Source: G963668605 sp963668605 (GTDB taxonomy: Bacteria > Acidobacteriota > Terriglobia > Bryobacterales > Bryobacteraceae). From it: DNA of 64,000 bases. The notes under the pieces are model-generated. The model ran no database searches. It was not told the origin of the DNA and saw only the letters and a program-made list of their open reading frames with translations. Below, one piece after another: positions 16,646-24,089 of this stretch (position 1 is the stretch's first letter; every line of letters begins with the position of its first letter). The position numbers were made by a program, and so were the translations under genes. The DNA lies in contig OY764903.1 in assembly GCA_963668605.1 (NCBI GenBank), forward strand, positions 6,758,001 to 6,822,000, read 5' to 3'.

Positions 16646-17823
16646 CGGGATTTCTTCTTCTGCGGCGTCCGGATGCGCTGGCCGGTTTGCGGGTCGTAGA
16701 CGAAATCGTCCTTCAGCGACTTGAGGATGGTGCGTTTGAGTTCGATGGCGTCAATGGCTCCCTGCATCTTGTAGAGGACGGCTCCGCCGGGAGCGATCAG
16801 AACCGTGTACGGCAGCGCGGCATTCCAGCTCTTATCGAACGCGGCCATCAGTTCATACTTGTCAGTTCCGGCGAACAGCAGGTTGCGTCCCGAAGATTGC
16901 TGCGTCTTGAGGAAGTCCACTACCTGGTCTTTCTCGTCCGGAAAGTTCGCCGACACTGTTGTCAGCTCGAAATCGCGAGTGCGGTACATGCGATGCATCG
17001 CGATCAGCTGCGGAAACTCTTCCCGGCACGGACCGCACCAAGTGGCCCAGAAGTTCACAAGGCGGACCTTGCCGGAATCGTTCTGGCGCAAGGCCTTGAG
17101 AGCCGCTGCGTCGGCCATTTCGACAGAGACCGGTTCGGCCGCCAGTTTCGCCATGGTCGCGCGGGCGGCATCGGCTTTATCGCTCCACTTGACCGAGCAG
17201 CCGTAAGCGGGAGTCTTGTCGACAGGAACGTCCTTGCCTGCAAGCAGCGCGTCGATCGCATTTCGCAGGTCACTGGATTTGACGTACTGCTCGCGCTCGC
17301 TGTTGTCGATGCGGCCGACATAGCGAAGCTTGAGTTCGGCGTCGAAAACAAAGGCGTGCGGCGTGGCAGTGGGACCATAGGCGCGCGCCATCCCCGTCTT
17401 GTCGCCCTCGTAGAGATAGGGGAAGTTGAACTTCTTGTACTTGGCGCGAACCTTCATCTCCGCGAACGAATCGCTCAGATCGGTGCGGAGGAGCTCGGTA
17501 GGCTGCAGCGAGCCTTCGTCGTTCGGCGATATGGCTACTAGCGCGACGCCTTTGCTTTTATACTCGGCCGTCATGCGAATCAACCGGTCCTCATAAGCCT
17601 GGGCCGTCGGACAGTGGTTGCAGGTAAAGACGACAACCAGAACTTTTGCCTTCGCGAAGTCCTTCAGCGAATACCAGCGGTCGTCAACGCCTTGCAGGCG
17701 GAACTCCGGGGCCTTGGCTCCGATATCGAGGGTCTTGACCGGCGCGGCCGCCTGAGACATCGCGCACCACGCGAGGGAAACAGCTATTCCGGCGATCGAG
17801 CACTTGCACTTAGCAGCTAACAT
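16642..17823 (-). CDS. Secreted protein with two thioredoxin-like domains
   Basis: A 393-residue protein. Residues 1-26 are a signal peptide. The first domain (about 30-195) is an AhpC/TSA-like thioredoxin fold with C68-N-H-C71 in VVVFTCNHCPTAQAYEDRL and the cis-Pro region YGPTATPHAFVFD. The second (about 235-370) is TlpA/ResA-like with W262-C263-G-P-C266 in VNFWATWCGPCREEFPQL. The tail is basic. It probably handles thiol-disulfide exchange in the periplasm; two active CxxC sites may relay electrons, by inference. Its ATG lies inside the 9-bp target duplication of the ISKra4 element, which separates it from its native AGGAG ribosome-binding site (now at 19673-19677). No replacement Shine-Dalgarno is visible upstream of the present start, so expression is probably reduced or lost. 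Confidence 0.85.
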   Translation of the reverse strand: MLAAKCKCSIAGIAVSLAWCAMSQAAAPVKTLDIGAKAPEFRLQGVDDRWYSLKDFAKAKVLVVVFTCNHCPTAQAYEDRLIRMTAEYKSKGVALVAISPNDEGSLQPTELLRTDLSDSFAEMKVRAKYKKFNFPYLYEGDKTGMARAYGPTATPHAFVFDAELKLRYVGRIDNSEREQYVKSSDLRNAIDALLAGKDVPVDKTPAYGCSVKWSDKADAARATMAKLAAEPVSVEMADAAALKALRQNDSGKVRLVNFWATWCGPCREEFPQLIAMHRMYRTRDFELTTVSANFPDEKDQVVDFLKTQQSSGRNLLFAGTDKYELMAAFDKSWNAALPYTVLIAPGGAVLYKMQGAIDAIELKRTILKSLKDDFVYDPQTGQRIRTPQKKKSR

Positions 17824-17828
17824 TCGCA
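17820..17828. repeat. Target-site duplication of ISKra4 element, left copy
   Basis: ACATTCGCA, identical to 19663-19671. It contains the complement of the ATG start codon of the thioredoxin-like gene (17821-17823). Confidence 0.85.
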
Positions 17829-17853
17829 GGGTGCACGACTAGAAAGTGACGGA

Positions 17854-19170
17854 TCAAGCGGCGCTCGGTTCTGATCGGCGCTCCCAGAAGTCCTGAAACC
17901 TGCCACTGAGCTTCGAACAGCGAAGGGCGATGATGGCGTTGGATCCGGCGGTTGTCCAGTGCATGCCGGCGCGTTTCAGCCGGGTGCCAATCGCGAGTTT
18001 ACAGCCGGCTTCAACGACTCCGGAGGAAGTGCATAGGCCCTGCGCACGGAATTGTGGGTAGCGCATGCGATCGCGATTGCCGTGGATGTATTGGAAGCAC
18101 TTGCGGGCCTCCGCGCAATGACCGGCTTGGCGGCGCAGAGCACGTAACAGCTCCGGCAAGCGGCCGCTATCGAGTTCCTCATGCCTGCGTGCCGCCCAGA
18201 GTTTCGCTTGATCGGGCTTGTGCGGATAGAGCAGTTTGGACAGGTCGCTGAGGTGTTCTTTGACGTGAAAGCGATCCACGATCTGAATCGCTCGTGGAAA
18301 CAACTCCTGCGCGATCTTCCAGATCCAAGCGGCTCCGTCACCGATCACCACAGTGCCTTGTGCTTGGGTGAAACGTCGGCGGGTGGCCTCCCGCAAGACG
18401 CGCTCGGAGAAGGGCGAGCGCTGCTTGTCGGTGTCGAGGGTAGCTGCGGTTTCGATTGCCGCCGAATAGCTGACCGAGCCTGGGTCGCGGACCGGGGTGC
18501 CATTCTCGTCGCGCCCCTCGGCGCTCCAGACGGTGCACAACTTCACTTCTCGCGTTTTGGCCGATCCATCGGCTTGCTTGCCTGTCCGGCCGTTCAACTC
18601 CGAGGCCCGCATCGGAATACCGGTCCCATCCAGACCCAAGTACAGGGTCGGCGGCAATGGCAGAGCAGCGGCAGGGGTCGCATTCCGCTTCTCGTCGGCG
18701 GCGATGGCTGCGCCGAGAGCTTCGGCCGTTCGCTCCACCTGTTTGGCATCAATGGCGAGAGCTGCCAGTTCGGCAAGTAACTGGCTGCCTTCCTCAAAGC
18801 TGACCATCGCACCGACCGTGCCGATCATGCGTGTGACAGCAGGCGAAAGCGCAGTGTTCTCCAACCCGAGTTGCCGGTCCCGCGGGCAGAAGCCGCGACC
18901 GCAACCCGAGCAATGAAAGTAAGCACGCGCAAGTTTGAGCGCGCCGAGAACGCTGGCAAATGTCTTTTCGCGCCGGCCCGCGTAACGTGCCCATTGCCCA
19001 CACGGGCAGCGAAGGTGAGACTGGGCGGCATCGGAATGGTCTGCGTTGAGGCGTTGCTCGACCGCGCGTCCGGCCAGTCGCAAGGCTTGCCGGCGCACGG
19101 CGGACTCCAGCGCTTCCAGATCGAGTTCGGCGAGACACTGCCGCCCCAGCAGGGCTTCGATGTCCCACAA
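17854..19170 (-). CDS. ISKra4-family transposase
   Basis: About 438 residues from a TTG start. A zinc-ribbon-like N-terminal part (LRCPCGQWARYAGRREKTF, then YFHCSGCGRGFCPRD) precedes the DDE core: YLGLDGTGIPM (Asp), TVVIGDGAAWIWKIAQELFP (Asp), IVDRFHVKEHLS and GLCTSSGVVEAGCKLAIGTR (Glu). The end is ALRCSKLSGRFQDFWERR, as in the family. The same frame stays open upstream of the TTG through ALDGLLAAELLWDIEALL to an A8 run (minus-strand sense, 19210-19203) near the end of the DUF6788 gene. A +1 shift or slippage there would fuse the two products. No internal damage. Confidence 0.92.
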   Translation of the reverse strand: MWDIEALLGRQCLAELDLEALESAVRRQALRLAGRAVEQRLNADHSDAAQSHLRCPCGQWARYAGRREKTFASVLGALKLARAYFHCSGCGRGFCPRDRQLGLENTALSPAVTRMIGTVGAMVSFEEGSQLLAELAALAIDAKQVERTAEALGAAIAADEKRNATPAAALPLPPTLYLGLDGTGIPMRASELNGRTGKQADGSAKTREVKLCTVWSAEGRDENGTPVRDPGSVSYSAAIETAATLDTDKQRSPFSERVLREATRRRFTQAQGTVVIGDGAAWIWKIAQELFPRAIQIVDRFHVKEHLSDLSKLLYPHKPDQAKLWAARRHEELDSGRLPELLRALRRQAGHCAEARKCFQYIHGNRDRMRYPQFRAQGLCTSSGVVEAGCKLAIGTRLKRAGMHWTTAGSNAIIALRCSKLSGRFQDFWERRSEPSAA

Positions 19171-19174
19171 AAGT

Positions 19175-19567
19175 TCAGCGGCGAGCAGGCCGTCGAGCGC
19201 AGTTTTTTTTGACGTCTGCGGGTGCGCCTTGACGCAATTCGAGATCGCAGAGCTGTTCTGAGACCGTGGTCAACTGCTGCACCAAGCGCCGGAAGCGATG
19301 GTATTCCTGCAATTGCAGGCGGGTGCGGTCCACGGCGGGGCCGGCGGGAATGATCCGCGTTACCGTCTTGCCAGCAATGGGATGGGTCAGCGAATACGAA
19401 GGGCCATGACCTTGGGAACCCTTCTTGGCGCAATGGCAAGTCGGCTTGCCGCATTTACGATACCGGGGTACGAGCGAACCCGGACGCATGTCGCCGACCT
19501 GAGCAAGTTCGGCTTTGAGTTGATCGCGTTGCAGGCGAAGAGCATTGAGATCGAGAGAAGTGGGCAC
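19175..19567 (-). CDS. DUF6788 protein, ISKra4 accessory
   Basis: A 130-residue protein that usually precedes ISKra4 transposases. It has a helical N-terminus (LNALRLQRDQLKAELAQVG), a Cys-rich nucleic-acid-binding motif (YRKCGKPTCHCAKKGSQGHG), the segment KTVTRIIPAGPAVDRTRLQL, and a coiled C-terminus. It starts at GTG 19567. The stop is only 14 nt after the A8 run that might serve as a slippage site into the transposase frame; normal termination gives the basic tail NCARRPARR. Role in transposition is unproven. Confidence 0.8.
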   Translation of the reverse strand: MPTSLDLNALRLQRDQLKAELAQVGDMRPGSLVPRYRKCGKPTCHCAKKGSQGHGPSYSLTHPIAGKTVTRIIPAGPAVDRTRLQLQEYHRFRRLVQQLTTVSEQLCDLELRQGAPADVKKNCARRPARR

Positions 19568-19574
19568 GATTCAC

Positions 19575-19603
19575 CTGACAGCATTATACGCTGTCAGTAT
19601 AAT
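19575..19603. repeat. Interleaved inverted repeats upstream of the ISKra4 genes
   Basis: CTGACAG (19575-19581) pairs with CTGTCAG (19591-19597), and ATTATAC (19583-19589) pairs with GTATAAT (19597-19603). The two palindromes overlap and cannot both form at once. They lie directly upstream of the DUF6788 GTG and may regulate element expression or bind transposase. Confidence 0.6.
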
Positions 19604-19662
19604 GGCGGCAACAACCTCCCAGTGCGCTTTCGCTCTGGGCATCACTCTGGTGTCGTGCACCC

Positions 19663-19671
19663 ACATTCGCA
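19663..19671. repeat. Target-site duplication of ISKra4 element, right copy
   Basis: ACATTCGCA, identical to 17820-17828. On the minus strand it carries the original ATG of the thioredoxin-like gene (19666-19664) next to its native ribosome-binding site. Confidence 0.85.
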
Positions 19672-19672
19672 G

Positions 19673-19677
19673 CTCCT
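19673..19677 (-). promoter_or_regulatory. Orphaned ribosome-binding site of the thioredoxin-like gene
   Basis: AGGAG on the minus strand, 6 nt before the duplicated ATG at 19666-19664. Before the IS inserted it stood in front of the thioredoxin-like gene. It now drives a 31-codon frame (MWVHDTRVMPRAKAHW and on) into the IS, ending at TGA 19573-19571, three bases before the DUF6788 GTG. Confidence 0.7.
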
Positions 19678-19715
19678 GTTGACGCCGGTGCGCCCGGCAT
19701 GATATCTGATATCTG

Positions 19716-20549
19716 ATGCTGTCGAGACGCCATCTTATCATATCCGCGCCTTTGGCTGGATTGTGGGCAGCCGCCCGCAACGCGGTGGGCTGCCAAACCA
19801 ACGCCTGGTTATTTGAACCCGGCAATTTCCCGATGCTGCTGGAGCGCGCCGCGGACGTGAAGCGGCTCGGATTCGAGGGCTTCGAATGCAATATCCGCTT
19901 CGTTGAGGCCCAGTTCGCCAATTCGAAGGAGGCGCGCGCGCGGATTCAGCGATCGGGCGTTCGCTTCTATGGAACTCATATCGGAACGCGGTTCGGCCTG
20001 GAGCAGTTAGCGGTCTGGATCAAGGGCGCGGCATCCCTGGGCGCGGAGAAGTTCGTGCTTAGCGGGGAGAAAAGCCTGCTGAAGAAAGACCAGACGCTTG
20101 ACCGGGACGCCCTCGAAAAGAAGGTGGCGCTGCTGAACCGGCTGAGTAAGCATTGCCGGGAGGCTGGCATGCGCCTCGTCTATCACAACCATCGTCCGGA
20201 ATTCGCGGCCAACGCAGCCGAGATGGAGGAATTACTAAGCCAGACCGATATATCGGTGCTCCTCGATACGGGCCACGCGTATCTCGAAAAAGCGGACGTG
20301 CCGGCTTTCGTAGCGAAGCACTCCGAGCGGATCGACGCGATCCACCTGCGGGATATTCGGGCCGGGCAACAGGTTCCGATGGGGAAAGGCGATTTCGATT
20401 TCGGCGCTTTGGCGGCCGCTATTCGAGAGAGTAAGTGGCCGGGCTGGCTTACGGTAGAAGAGGAATCCTTGAAGTCCGCCGATAACGCTTATGTAGAGTC
20501 GGTATTGAAGTCCAGCCGGCAACTGGTCCGTAGCGTATTCAGCTCGTAG
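19716..20549 (+). CDS. Sugar phosphate isomerase/epimerase-like TIM barrel
   Basis: A 277-residue protein of the xylose-isomerase-like TIM barrel superfamily (AP endonuclease 2 type). The N-terminus MLSRRHLIISAPLAGLWAA looks like a Tat or Sec leader. Barrel motifs: VKRLGFEGFECNIRF, GVRFYGTHIG, GAEKFVLSG, MRLVYHNHRPEF, ISVLLDTGHAYL, IDAIHLRDI and LTVEEESL. The acidic and His residues at the strand ends (H in HNHRPE, D in LLDTGH, H in IHLRD, E in VEEES) are the expected metal ligands. It is the first gene of a + strand group with the glycosidase-like gene (2 nt apart) and the double ThuA gene, so it probably acts on a sugar released there. The reaction cannot be read from sequence. Its upstream region is now next to the ISKra4 element. 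Confidence 0.85.
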   Translation: MLSRRHLIISAPLAGLWAAARNAVGCQTNAWLFEPGNFPMLLERAADVKRLGFEGFECNIRFVEAQFANSKEARARIQRSGVRFYGTHIGTRFGLEQLAVWIKGAASLGAEKFVLSGEKSLLKKDQTLDRDALEKKVALLNRLSKHCREAGMRLVYHNHRPEFAANAAEMEELLSQTDISVLLDTGHAYLEKADVPAFVAKHSERIDAIHLRDIRAGQQVPMGKGDFDFGALAAAIRESKWPGWLTVEEESLKSADNAYVESVLKSSRQLVRSVFSS

Positions 20550-20551
20550 AG

Positions 20552-22072
20552 ATGTTACTCATGAAACGTTCTATTTCGCGGCGGACGGTTCTCTTCGGAC
20601 TAGGCGCTCTTCCAGGCGTCTCTCATGGCGCGCAGGTGAAGAAGCTCGAACCGGGGATTTTTTCGACTGCGACGGTTTACAATCTGGGCAACCTGCGCCC
20701 CGAAGATTCCGTTCTGGCGGGAGTGATGCAGGCGATCCGGCCTCCGGTGCTGCGCGTCCCCGCAGGCAATACGATGAATCTCTGGGACTGGAACGCCGGC
20801 ACGGTTCGCACGGCCGAGCAACTTCGGCGCTTTGGAGCGGACCCCGATTACGAACTCGCCGCGGGAGCTGTCGCCGGGATCGAAGCCTACCTGAAGAAGA
20901 TGGGCGGCCCGATGACGGCCGAACGGTGGGCCGCATTGGCGCGGAAGGGCGGATCCGAGCCGCTCTGGGGAATCAACGTTTCCACCTCGGCTCCGGAAGA
21001 GACGCGGGCGTTCCTGCTGCAGTTGAAGAAGGCCGGTTTGCCGGCGCGGTTATTCGAACTCGGCAATGAACTTTATCTGTCGCAACACTGGGGCAAGGAG
21101 GTTCCCACCGCCGGGGATTACGTCCGCAAAGCCAAGGCCCATGCGAAGGAAGTGAAGGCAGTATTTCCCGGCGCGCGAGTGGCGGTCTGTGCGAACGCGA
21201 ACGACGACCGAACGAATGCGCCTCTGGCCAAGGCCGCTCCGGACCGCTTCAAGCCGGCGCCGCTCAATGCGTGGAACGCCGCGCTGCAGCGTGAGTCGTT
21301 CTATGACGCCGTAGTCATTCACCTTTATTTCCGGCCGAACGAGTTGAAGGGGCTTGGCGGCGTATCGGCGCAGGATTTCGTGAACTGGGCGAATGTGCGC
21401 TGCTCGGCCTTCTCCGTCGATGAGATTCTGGCATGGACCGGGCGGACGTTTCCGGGCCGCGACATCTGGGCTACGGAATGGAACCTGAACAACAAGGCGG
21501 GCCGCGGCGCGAAGACGCACCCTTACCTCGTGCAGCACACGATGTTGCACGGACTCTTCGTGGCGAGTTTTCTGTTGAACGCGGCTTCGGCCGGATCGAA
21601 GCTGACGATGGCGAACTACTGGCAACTGAATGGCGGCGTGGATTTCGGCTTGATCGGCGACGCTCCGTACAGGCAGCGGCCTCAGTACCACGTATTCCGG
21701 ATGCTGGCTCCCGCCGTTCATGAATGCGATCGCATTTCGAGGATCGATCTACCCGGCGCTTCGCGCGTTCGCGGTCCACGACAGTTCGAAGTGATGGAGG
21801 CGCCGCGTGCCGCCGGATTTGCGCTCTACAAAGGCAATCAGACGCGGTATATGGCGTTCGTGAATTTTGGCGATGAGAAGTTCCCGATCCGCGCGGCTGC
21901 GGCTACGGCAAAGCTCGAGTGCCTCACTGCGGCGGAACTGGCGCCTTCGTGGAACAATCCGCAAAATCCTTCTCCGGACCAGTGGGCTCCGAAGTACGAC
22001 GTGCGCGAGGGTTCCGTGGACCTCGCCTCGTTCGCGCTCGAGCCGCGGTCGTTCAGTGTAGTCAGGATATGA
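20552..22072 (+). CDS. Secreted GH-A clan-like glycoside hydrolase
   Basis: A 506-residue protein with a Tat-type leader (ISRRTVLFGLGALPGVSHGA). The fold reads as a (beta/alpha)8 glycosidase of the arabinofuranosidase/xylosidase type: ARLFELGNELYLSQHWG holds the Asn-Glu pair (N172-E173) expected for the acid/base, and DIWATEWNLNNK holds the candidate nucleophile E309. A C-terminal beta-sandwich (LYKGNQTRYMAFVNFG to FALEPRSFSVVRI) completes the usual layout. It probably cleaves a glycan outside the cytoplasm; I cannot assign a GH family number. It lies 2 nt after the TIM barrel gene and overlaps the ThuA gene as ATGA, so the three are one operon. Confidence 0.75.
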   Translation: MLLMKRSISRRTVLFGLGALPGVSHGAQVKKLEPGIFSTATVYNLGNLRPEDSVLAGVMQAIRPPVLRVPAGNTMNLWDWNAGTVRTAEQLRRFGADPDYELAAGAVAGIEAYLKKMGGPMTAERWAALARKGGSEPLWGINVSTSAPEETRAFLLQLKKAGLPARLFELGNELYLSQHWGKEVPTAGDYVRKAKAHAKEVKAVFPGARVAVCANANDDRTNAPLAKAAPDRFKPAPLNAWNAALQRESFYDAVVIHLYFRPNELKGLGGVSAQDFVNWANVRCSAFSVDEILAWTGRTFPGRDIWATEWNLNNKAGRGAKTHPYLVQHTMLHGLFVASFLLNAASAGSKLTMANYWQLNGGVDFGLIGDAPYRQRPQYHVFRMLAPAVHECDRISRIDLPGASRVRGPRQFEVMEAPRAAGFALYKGNQTRYMAFVNFGDEKFPIRAAAATAKLECLTAAELAPSWNNPQNPSPDQWAPKYDVREGSVDLASFALEPRSFSVVRI

Positions 22073-23556
22073 CATCTATGCGTTTTATACTTTCTCTTTT
22101 TCTCGCCGTGGCCGCGTGCCGCGCCGGAGATATCCGCGCCTTGATTCTGACGGGCGGCAACGACCATGACTGGCGCTCGACAGCGCCGTGTTTGAAGAAG
22201 ATCCTGCTCGACACTGGCCGTTTCGACGCGCGCGTGAATGAAGATCCGGCAGGGCTGACGGACGCGATGCTGGCGCATTATGACGTGTTGATCGTCCACT
22301 ATAACGGCGTGCGTTGGGGCGACCAAGCGGAAAAGGCGGTCGAGAAGTTTGTGAAGTCGGGCAAAGGCATCGTCGCCACCCACAGTTCGAGCTACGCGTT
22401 CAGCGGCTTGGAGGTGCGCGGGGATTCCGTCTACGGCGTGAACGCGAGCGTGGTGGGCAAAGACGGACGGCGCACCAATCCGCGGTTCAGCGGGATCGTG
22501 GAACCTGCCTGGCCGGAATACGCGAAGATGATCGGCGCGACCTGGGAAGACGCAAAGCTCCGGAAGGCTCACGCCCCGCGCCACGCGTACCCCATACTTT
22601 TCACGGACCGGGAGCACCCGATCGCGCGCGGCCTGGGGGAAACGTTCCTGGCGAACGACGAGCTCTATCACAACATGAACCTTAGCCCGGAGGCAAAGGT
22701 GATCGCGACCGCCTTCGACGATCCGGCAAACGGCGGGACCGGCAAAAACGAACCCGCGATCTGGACTGTCAATTACGGGAAGGGCCGCGCCGTGTTCAGC
22801 GCCCTGGGCCACGACACGATGGCCATGTACGAACCCGGTTTCATTGCCACCTTCTCAAGGGGAGTGGAATGGGCCGCCACCGGTTCGGTCGCAGCGCCCG
22901 CACCGGCGCCGAAGCAGTCCCCCGTGCGCGTGCTGGTTGCAGTCGGCGGACATCCGCACGTTCCGTCGTTCTACTCGCTGTTCGAAGGGCGCCCGGAGTT
23001 TGCGGTTCAGGTCGTCCCGCATCCGTTGGCGTTCGCGACGGACTTCCGGAAGAAGTACGATGTGCTGGTTCTCTATGACATGCTCGACGATCTGAGCGAA
23101 GTAGAGCGGCAGCACCTGAAGGAGTTCGTCGAAAGCGGCAAGGGCGTGGTGCCGCTGCATCACGCGATCATCGACTACTCGGCTTGGCCATGGTGGCACC
23201 AGGAAGTCACGGGCGGCAAATTCTTCAGGCCCGTAAACGGCGAGCGCGTCTCCATCCCGAAGAACAACGTGGAGATGATCGCCAAGCCGGTTGGCAAGCA
23301 TCCGATCACGGCCGGAATCGGCCCCATCCACGTGATTGACGAGGGCTACAAGAAGATGTGGGTCTCGCCGAAGGTTCATGTGCTGATGGAGACGGACAGC
23401 CCGGACAACGACCGCCCCGTGGCGTGGATCAGCCCATACGAGAAATCGAAAGTGGTTTTCATCCAACTGGGCCACGGCGAGAACACTCATCTGAATCCGG
23501 GTTACCGGGAGTTGGTGCGGAACGCGATATTGTGGAGCGCCGGCAAGCTACGCTGA
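22069..23556 (+). CDS. Secreted tandem ThuA-domain protein
   Basis: About 495 residues with a signal peptide (MRFILSLFLAVAACRAG). Two complete ThuA (glutamine-amidotransferase-like) domains follow. Domain 1: IRALILTGGNDHDWRSTAP, YDVLIVHYNG, GKGIVATHSS, YGKGRAVFSALGH. Domain 2: VRVLVAVGGHPHVPSFYSLF, YDVLVLYDM, GKGVVPLHHAI, SKVVFIQLGHG. Each domain type occurs alone elsewhere in this window (25249-25667 and 56774-57460). ThuA proteins accompany trehalose, glucoside and sulfated-glycan catabolism and are proposed to act on keto-sugars; the reaction is not settled. The ATG at 22069 overlaps the preceding stop; ATG 22078 is an alternative. Confidence 0.85.
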   Translation: MTSMRFILSLFLAVAACRAGDIRALILTGGNDHDWRSTAPCLKKILLDTGRFDARVNEDPAGLTDAMLAHYDVLIVHYNGVRWGDQAEKAVEKFVKSGKGIVATHSSSYAFSGLEVRGDSVYGVNASVVGKDGRRTNPRFSGIVEPAWPEYAKMIGATWEDAKLRKAHAPRHAYPILFTDREHPIARGLGETFLANDELYHNMNLSPEAKVIATAFDDPANGGTGKNEPAIWTVNYGKGRAVFSALGHDTMAMYEPGFIATFSRGVEWAATGSVAAPAPAPKQSPVRVLVAVGGHPHVPSFYSLFEGRPEFAVQVVPHPLAFATDFRKKYDVLVLYDMLDDLSEVERQHLKEFVESGKGVVPLHHAIIDYSAWPWWHQEVTGGKFFRPVNGERVSIPKNNVEMIAKPVGKHPITAGIGPIHVIDEGYKKMWVSPKVHVLMETDSPDNDRPVAWISPYEKSKVVFIQLGHGENTHLNPGYRELVRNAILWSAGKLR

Positions 23557-24068
23557 GATCTCGAACCGCTCAATGCGACGGATGAGGATGAAGAGGAAGC
23601 CTACGCCGGCGGCGGGTAGGGCTCCCGCCAGCAGGAAAATCGGCAGGTACGAGAAGTGGTCCACGGCCACGCCGGTGGCCAGCATCATCGCTATGTTGAC
23701 GATGCCTTCGCCGAAGCCCGTTAGCCCGGCCATTCGGGCGAGAATATTGCCGGGAAAGATATCCGTGAGCATCCCGATGTTTGTGGCTACGAAGCCGCTG
23801 ACTCCGAAAATTGCGGCGCAGATCAGCGCGATGGCGAGGGATTCCTCGTGGACGATGGGGGCCAGAACGCTCAGGGAACAGAGCGCGGCGCCCAGCATGA
23901 AAGAAAGCTTACGCGCCCGGTCCGCGGTCCAACCGCGCCGCATCATGTGACCGGAAAACCAGCCGCCCACGACGTTTCCGAGTCCCGCAAACAGGAATGG
24001 AACGCCGGCCAGAAGCGCGATAGAGCGCATGCTGAAGTGCCGCTCGCGTTTGAGATACTCCGGCAGCC
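23548..24068 (-). pseudogene. MFS transporter, C-terminal half only
   Basis: About 173 residues of an anion:cation-symporter type MFS permease, beginning abruptly at LPEYLKRERHFSMRSI where the IS ends (24068). Transmembrane helices are clear: IALLAGVPFLFAGLGNVVGG, LSFMLGAALCSLSVLAPIV, LAIALICAAIFGVSGFVATN and PIFLLAGALPAAGVGFLFIL. The N-terminal six helices are gone. The IS end supplies in-frame ATGs, but the product could not transport. It was probably the transporter of the leftward sulfatase operon. Its stop overlaps the end of the convergent ThuA gene by a few bases. Confidence 0.85.
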
Positions 24069-24089
24069 TGTCCATGGCGAATTCATAAA

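Larger units (their letters stand above)
17829..19662 (-). mobile_element. Complete ISKra4-family insertion sequence
   Basis: The element carries an ISKra4 transposase and its DUF6788 companion. Its ends are GGGTGCACGAC (17829-17839) and the exact inverse GTCGTGCACCC (19652-19662), with partial inverted similarity continuing inward (AGTGA words). A 9-bp direct repeat ACATTCGCA flanks it on both sides. Length is 1834 bp. The intact ends, clean target duplication and uninterrupted genes point to a recent insertion. Confidence 0.9.
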
